Assembly: GCF_019679435.2 (NCBI RefSeq)
Contig: NZ_CP139781.1
Coordinates: 4,584,001 to 4,648,000 of the forward strand
DNA from: Actomonas aquatica
GTDB lineage: Bacteria > Verrucomicrobiota > Verrucomicrobiia > Opitutales > Opitutaceae
Direction: 5' to 3'
Length of the DNA stretch: 64,000 bases
How positions within the stretch are numbered: position 1 is the first letter of the stretch; every line of letters starts with the position of its first letter. Shown here piece by piece: positions 61,097 through 64,000 of the stretch. Both the position numbers and the translations under genes were made by a program. The notes under the pieces are model-generated. The model was not told where the DNA came from. It ran no database searches and saw only the letters and a list, made by a program, of their open reading frames with translations.

Positions 61097-64000
61097 TCAG
61101 GGGGTGGGGTGGCAGGGCAGGGTGACGGTGATGATGACGTGACCGTCGGCTTCGTGGTGCGTGACGGTGGCGACGTCGCCGTAGTGGCGGGCGAGACGTT
61201 GGCGCAGGTTTTGCAGGCCGATGCGGGTGGAGTCGCTGAAGGGGTTCTCGCTGGGCTCGACCCAATGACCGGTGTTGGAGACCTCGCAGTGCAGCTCGGT
61301 ATCGGTTCTACGAATACGCAGGGCGACTTCGAGCAGCGCTTCGGAGGTGCGGCCGCCGTATTTGATGGCGTTTTCCAGCAATGGGAGGAGGAGGTTTTGG
61401 GGTAGCAGGCAGGCGGAGGCGGCCGGGTCGATGTCGAGTTGCACCTGCAGGCCGTCCTGCCAGCGGACCTCTTCGATCTCGAGGTAGTTGCGCGCCATCT
61501 CGACCTCGTCGTCGACGCTCACCATCTCGTCGCTGCCACGGTTGAGCGTGCGGCGGCAAAACTCGGCGAGTTTGGTCACCATCTCGCTGGCCGACTCGGG
61601 GGCGCTGTGCACGAGGGCGCGGATGGAGTTGAGGGAGTTGAAGAGGAAGTGGGGGTTGAGCTGGTAGCGCAGCAGTTCGAGGCGGGCGGTCTCGGCGGCG
61701 AGGCGGGCGGCGAGGGTTTCGTCGTGTTCGAGGCGGTGGAGGCGTTCGAGGGCCTGGGCTTTGTTGGCGAGCTCGGCGGTGCGCTCGGCGACGATGACTT
61801 CGAGGGCGGCGCGTTGGTGGACGAGGCGGCGGGTGCGCCAGCGCACGATGAGGTAGACGGCGAGGGCGGCGGCGAGGACGTAGAGCGTCTTGGCGGTGGG
61901 GGTGAGCCACCATGGGGCGAGCACGTCAAACTCGAAGCGGGTGGGCTCGCTCCAGCGGTGGTCGGCGGTGCGGCCGCGCGCCTCAAAGGTGTAGGTGCCG
62001 GGCGGGAGGTTGGTGAAGGTGCGTTCGCCGGAGTTGTTGACCTCTTCAACGCCGCCGACGAAGCCGATCAGGCTGGAGGTGTGCAGGCGGTCCTCCTCGC
62101 CGGCGAGGGCGGGGGTGCCGAAGTGGAAGCGCAGGGAATTGTCGTCGGGCGCGATGCGCAGGCGGCCGTTGAAGCGGTGATCGGCGAGTTGTTTGCCGTT
62201 GGTGGTGACGACGCTGTGGAGCAGGGTGTGGCCGGCGGTGAGGGGTGTTGACGGGGAGGGGGACAATTTGTCGACGTTGACGCGCAGCAGGCCGTTGCGG
62301 CCGCAGATCCAGAGGATCTCTTCGCCGTCGACGAGTTCGGCGGAGAGCGAATCGAGGGCGCCGATTTCGCTGAGGTCGGGCAAGGGAATGGGCGTGAATA
62401 CGCCGTCGCGGGAGCGGCCGATCTGGTGGGCTTCGTTGCGAGCTGAGCGTGACTCCTCGCGGGGGCGTGCCTCCACCCAGACGCCGCCGCGGGGGGAGGG
62501 GCAGATGTAGTAGGCGACGGAGCGGCCGTCGACAAAGCGGGCGCCGTAGCGAGGCTCCGGCACGAACTGATCGGTGGCGGCGTCGTGCCGGAAAAACCCT
62601 TCGCCGGTCATGAACAGGGGCGTGCCGTCGATGCGTCGCACGGTGGTGCGGTCGCGGTAGGTGGGGAGGCCGTTGTGCTCGTTGTAGTGGATCGGCGTGG
62701 GGTCGGGCAGCGGGGCGGTGGGATCGCTGGGGCGTTCGATCTGGCTGTAGGGCAGGCGCCACAGGCCGTCGTTGTTGGAGCCGATCCAGAGGTCGCCGGA
62801 GGGGTCTTCGGCCAAGCCGCCAAACTCCCCGCGCGGCTCGGGCACGGGATGGTCCTGTTCCCAGGAATCGCCGTCGCGGCGCCAGATGAAGAGGCCGGTG
62901 AGATGCAGACCAAAGAGGCGGTCGGGAAAGCGGGAGTGAACGAGCAGGTTGCGGATGTTGCTCGGGCTGCGGATGGCTTCGATCTGGTCGCCCTGCACCC
63001 ACCAGATGCGTTGGAGGCCGCCGAGGATCACGCCGTCGTCCAGCGGGAAGAGGAGGTTGAGGTTGTCCTCCACCGTGACCCACGGCTGCAGTTGCGGGTT
63101 GTCGACGAGGCCCTCGCCGGGGCGCAGCACGAGGGGGCCCTGGTTGGTGGCGAGCACGGTTTCGCCATTGATGCGGGCAACGCTCTCCACGCCGTTGGCG
63201 CCGACTCCACTGGCGCGACCGTAGCGGGTGATGCCCGGGGAAAAATCGAGTCGGGAGAGGCCGTTTTCGGTGCACACCCAGACAATATTGGCGGGCATGA
63301 CGCGGATGTTGATGACGGTGCTGCTGGGCAGGACGTTGGATTCGTCGAGGAGGAGGAGCGGATTGAGGTCGGCGTCGGTGACGAGCAGGCCGCGGCCGAG
63401 GGTGCCCCAGAGCAGTCGGCCATCATCGAGGCGAGCGAGCGCCATGAGGCGGGACTGGCGGATGTAGTCGGCGACGGGAGACGAAACGAAGCGGGAGCTC
63501 TGCAGATCGGTGCGCAACACCCCGTGGCGGGTGGCGGCGCCCCACCAACCGCCGCGCCCGTCGGGCACGAGATCGGAGATGAGGGTCTCCTCTTCCGGGT
63601 CGGGCTGCCACGGCACGGTTTCCCAACCGCCGTCGGGGGTGGGCATCTGCCACCCCTCCGTGCGGCAGAGGATGAGCCGATCCCCGAAGGGCACGGCGAG
63701 GCAGATGAATTTCTCGTGCATGTCCCAGCGCAGCAGGGACCGTCCGTCCCAACGCAGCAGGTATTGGTCGGACTGAAAATAGACGCCTTCGGGCAGGGCG
63801 TGGATGGTGCGGATATCGCCGATTTGGGTGAGGTCGGCCGGCAGTTGATCGCGCAGGGAGTGAAAGCGCAGGCGTCCGTCGGGGCCGGGGCGAATCTCGC
63901 CAAACTCGTTGACGCCGCCGACCCAGATGCGGTCCTGCGCATCGATGGCGAGTCCGCGCACAAAGGCGGCGCCGGGCACGGGGATTTTGCGCCAGTTGAT
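61097..64000 (-). CDS. Reg_prop/Y_Y_Y sensor with LytS-type histidine kinase, N-terminus cut by window edge
   Basis: At least 967 residues visible; the frame stays open to the window end (INWRKIPVPG before the first Met/Val). Periplasmic two-component propeller repeats (Reg_prop, e.g. GLAIDAQDRIWVGGVNEFG, LAEDPSGDLWIGSNNDGLWR, LDSLSAELVDGEEILWICGR) are followed by a Y_Y_Y domain (LPPGTYTFEARGRTADHRWSEP), one transmembrane helix (LYVLAAALAVYLIV), a coiled coil, and His_kinase (LRYQLNPHFLFNSLNSIRALV; phospho-acceptor His). HATPase N-box LLLPLLENAIKYGG. Such sensors often detect sugars or breakdown products in Bacteroidetes and Verrucomicrobia (inference). Partner regulator lies downstream. Confidence 0.92.
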   Translation of the reverse strand: MNWRKIPVPGAAFVRGLAIDAQDRIWVGGVNEFGEIRPGPDGRLRFHSLRDQLPADLTQIGDIRTIHALPEGVYFQSDQYLLRWDGRSLLRWDMHEKFICLAVPFGDRLILCRTEGWQMPTPDGGWETVPWQPDPEEETLISDLVPDGRGGWWGAATRHGVLRTDLQSSRFVSSPVADYIRQSRLMALARLDDGRLLWGTLGRGLLVTDADLNPLLLLDESNVLPSSTVINIRVMPANIVWVCTENGLSRLDFSPGITRYGRASGVGANGVESVARINGETVLATNQGPLVLRPGEGLVDNPQLQPWVTVEDNLNLLFPLDDGVILGGLQRIWWVQGDQIEAIRSPSNIRNLLVHSRFPDRLFGLHLTGLFIWRRDGDSWEQDHPVPEPRGEFGGLAEDPSGDLWIGSNNDGLWRLPYSQIERPSDPTAPLPDPTPIHYNEHNGLPTYRDRTTVRRIDGTPLFMTGEGFFRHDAATDQFVPEPRYGARFVDGRSVAYYICPSPRGGVWVEARPREESRSARNEAHQIGRSRDGVFTPIPLPDLSEIGALDSLSAELVDGEEILWICGRNGLLRVNVDKLSPSPSTPLTAGHTLLHSVVTTNGKQLADHRFNGRLRIAPDDNSLRFHFGTPALAGEEDRLHTSSLIGFVGGVEEVNNSGERTFTNLPPGTYTFEARGRTADHRWSEPTRFEFDVLAPWWLTPTAKTLYVLAAALAVYLIVRWRTRRLVHQRAALEVIVAERTAELANKAQALERLHRLEHDETLAARLAAETARLELLRYQLNPHFLFNSLNSIRALVHSAPESASEMVTKLAEFCRRTLNRGSDEMVSVDDEVEMARNYLEIEEVRWQDGLQVQLDIDPAASACLLPQNLLLPLLENAIKYGGRTSEALLEVALRIRRTDTELHCEVSNTGHWVEPSENPFSDSTRIGLQNLRQRLARHYGDVATVTHHEADGHVIITVTLPCHPTP

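Overview
The window is GC-rich, densely coded DNA from what looks like a Verrucomicrobiota bacterium, most likely of the family Opitutaceae. This placement is inferred from content: a TonB-dependent receptor whose mature N-terminus reads VNLNAFVVTGSHIP, LytS/LytTR two-component pairs, a sensor with Reg_prop and Y_Y_Y domains, a TIGR03067-type protein, a DPxAA-repeat protein, an orphan YgiQ, and hairpin-type intergenic repeats. No rRNA, tRNA, CRISPR array, prophage or insertion sequence was recognised.

Layout. 1-6.3 kb: a Fic protein (cut by the left edge) with a four-half-site operator, divergent from a soluble FtsK/SpoIIIE-type translocase that leads a run of small genes (LRV/HEAT-like repeat protein, two related small proteins, S4 RNA-binding protein, lipoprotein). 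6.6-11.1 kb: SlyD, an FAD oxidoreductase, a LytS-type kinase with its LytTR regulator, and a secreted protein with a possible Cys-His-Asp triad. 11.4-14.4 kb: the TonB receptor. 21-bp-phased direct repeats precede the secreted protein and, less clearly, the receptor; they look like LytTR sites. 14.4-15.3 kb: a repeat-rich intergenic region. 15.4-19.3 kb: a sodium/solute symporter and a CPA2-type antiporter. 19.4-31 kb: mixed housekeeping and hypothetical genes, including orphan parE. 31-43.2 kb: YgiQ, an Att-type ABC cassette (ATPase, FtsX-like permease, AttH/CrtC-like lipocalin), an ADOP-type permease, a dienelactone hydrolase, a GH43 glycosidase and a DUF2490 protein. 43.3-46 kb: two PilT/PilU-type ATPases.

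46.0-57.6 kb is the most interesting region. It holds an ECF-type sigma factor with no visible anti-sigma gene, an FHA protein, a membrane-anchored Ser/Thr kinase translationally coupled to a periplasmic trypsin-like protease, three lipoproteins, and further exported proteins. Three of its proteins carry LPP20/FlgT-N-like domains. The 8-mer CGTAAGAA stands 34-53 nt upstream of the start codons of five transcription units here. The sigma factor's region 2.2 has RAEG where DAED is usual. Together these suggest a kinase-gated sigma-factor envelope-response system resembling the PknT/EcfP principle, but with its own set of envelope proteins.

57.7-64 kb: a DUF2071 protein, an S41 peptidase lipoprotein, and a second LytS/LytTR pair on the minus strand. 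The sensor is cut by the right edge, and the gap between kinase and regulator is filled by a heptanucleotide repeat tract.
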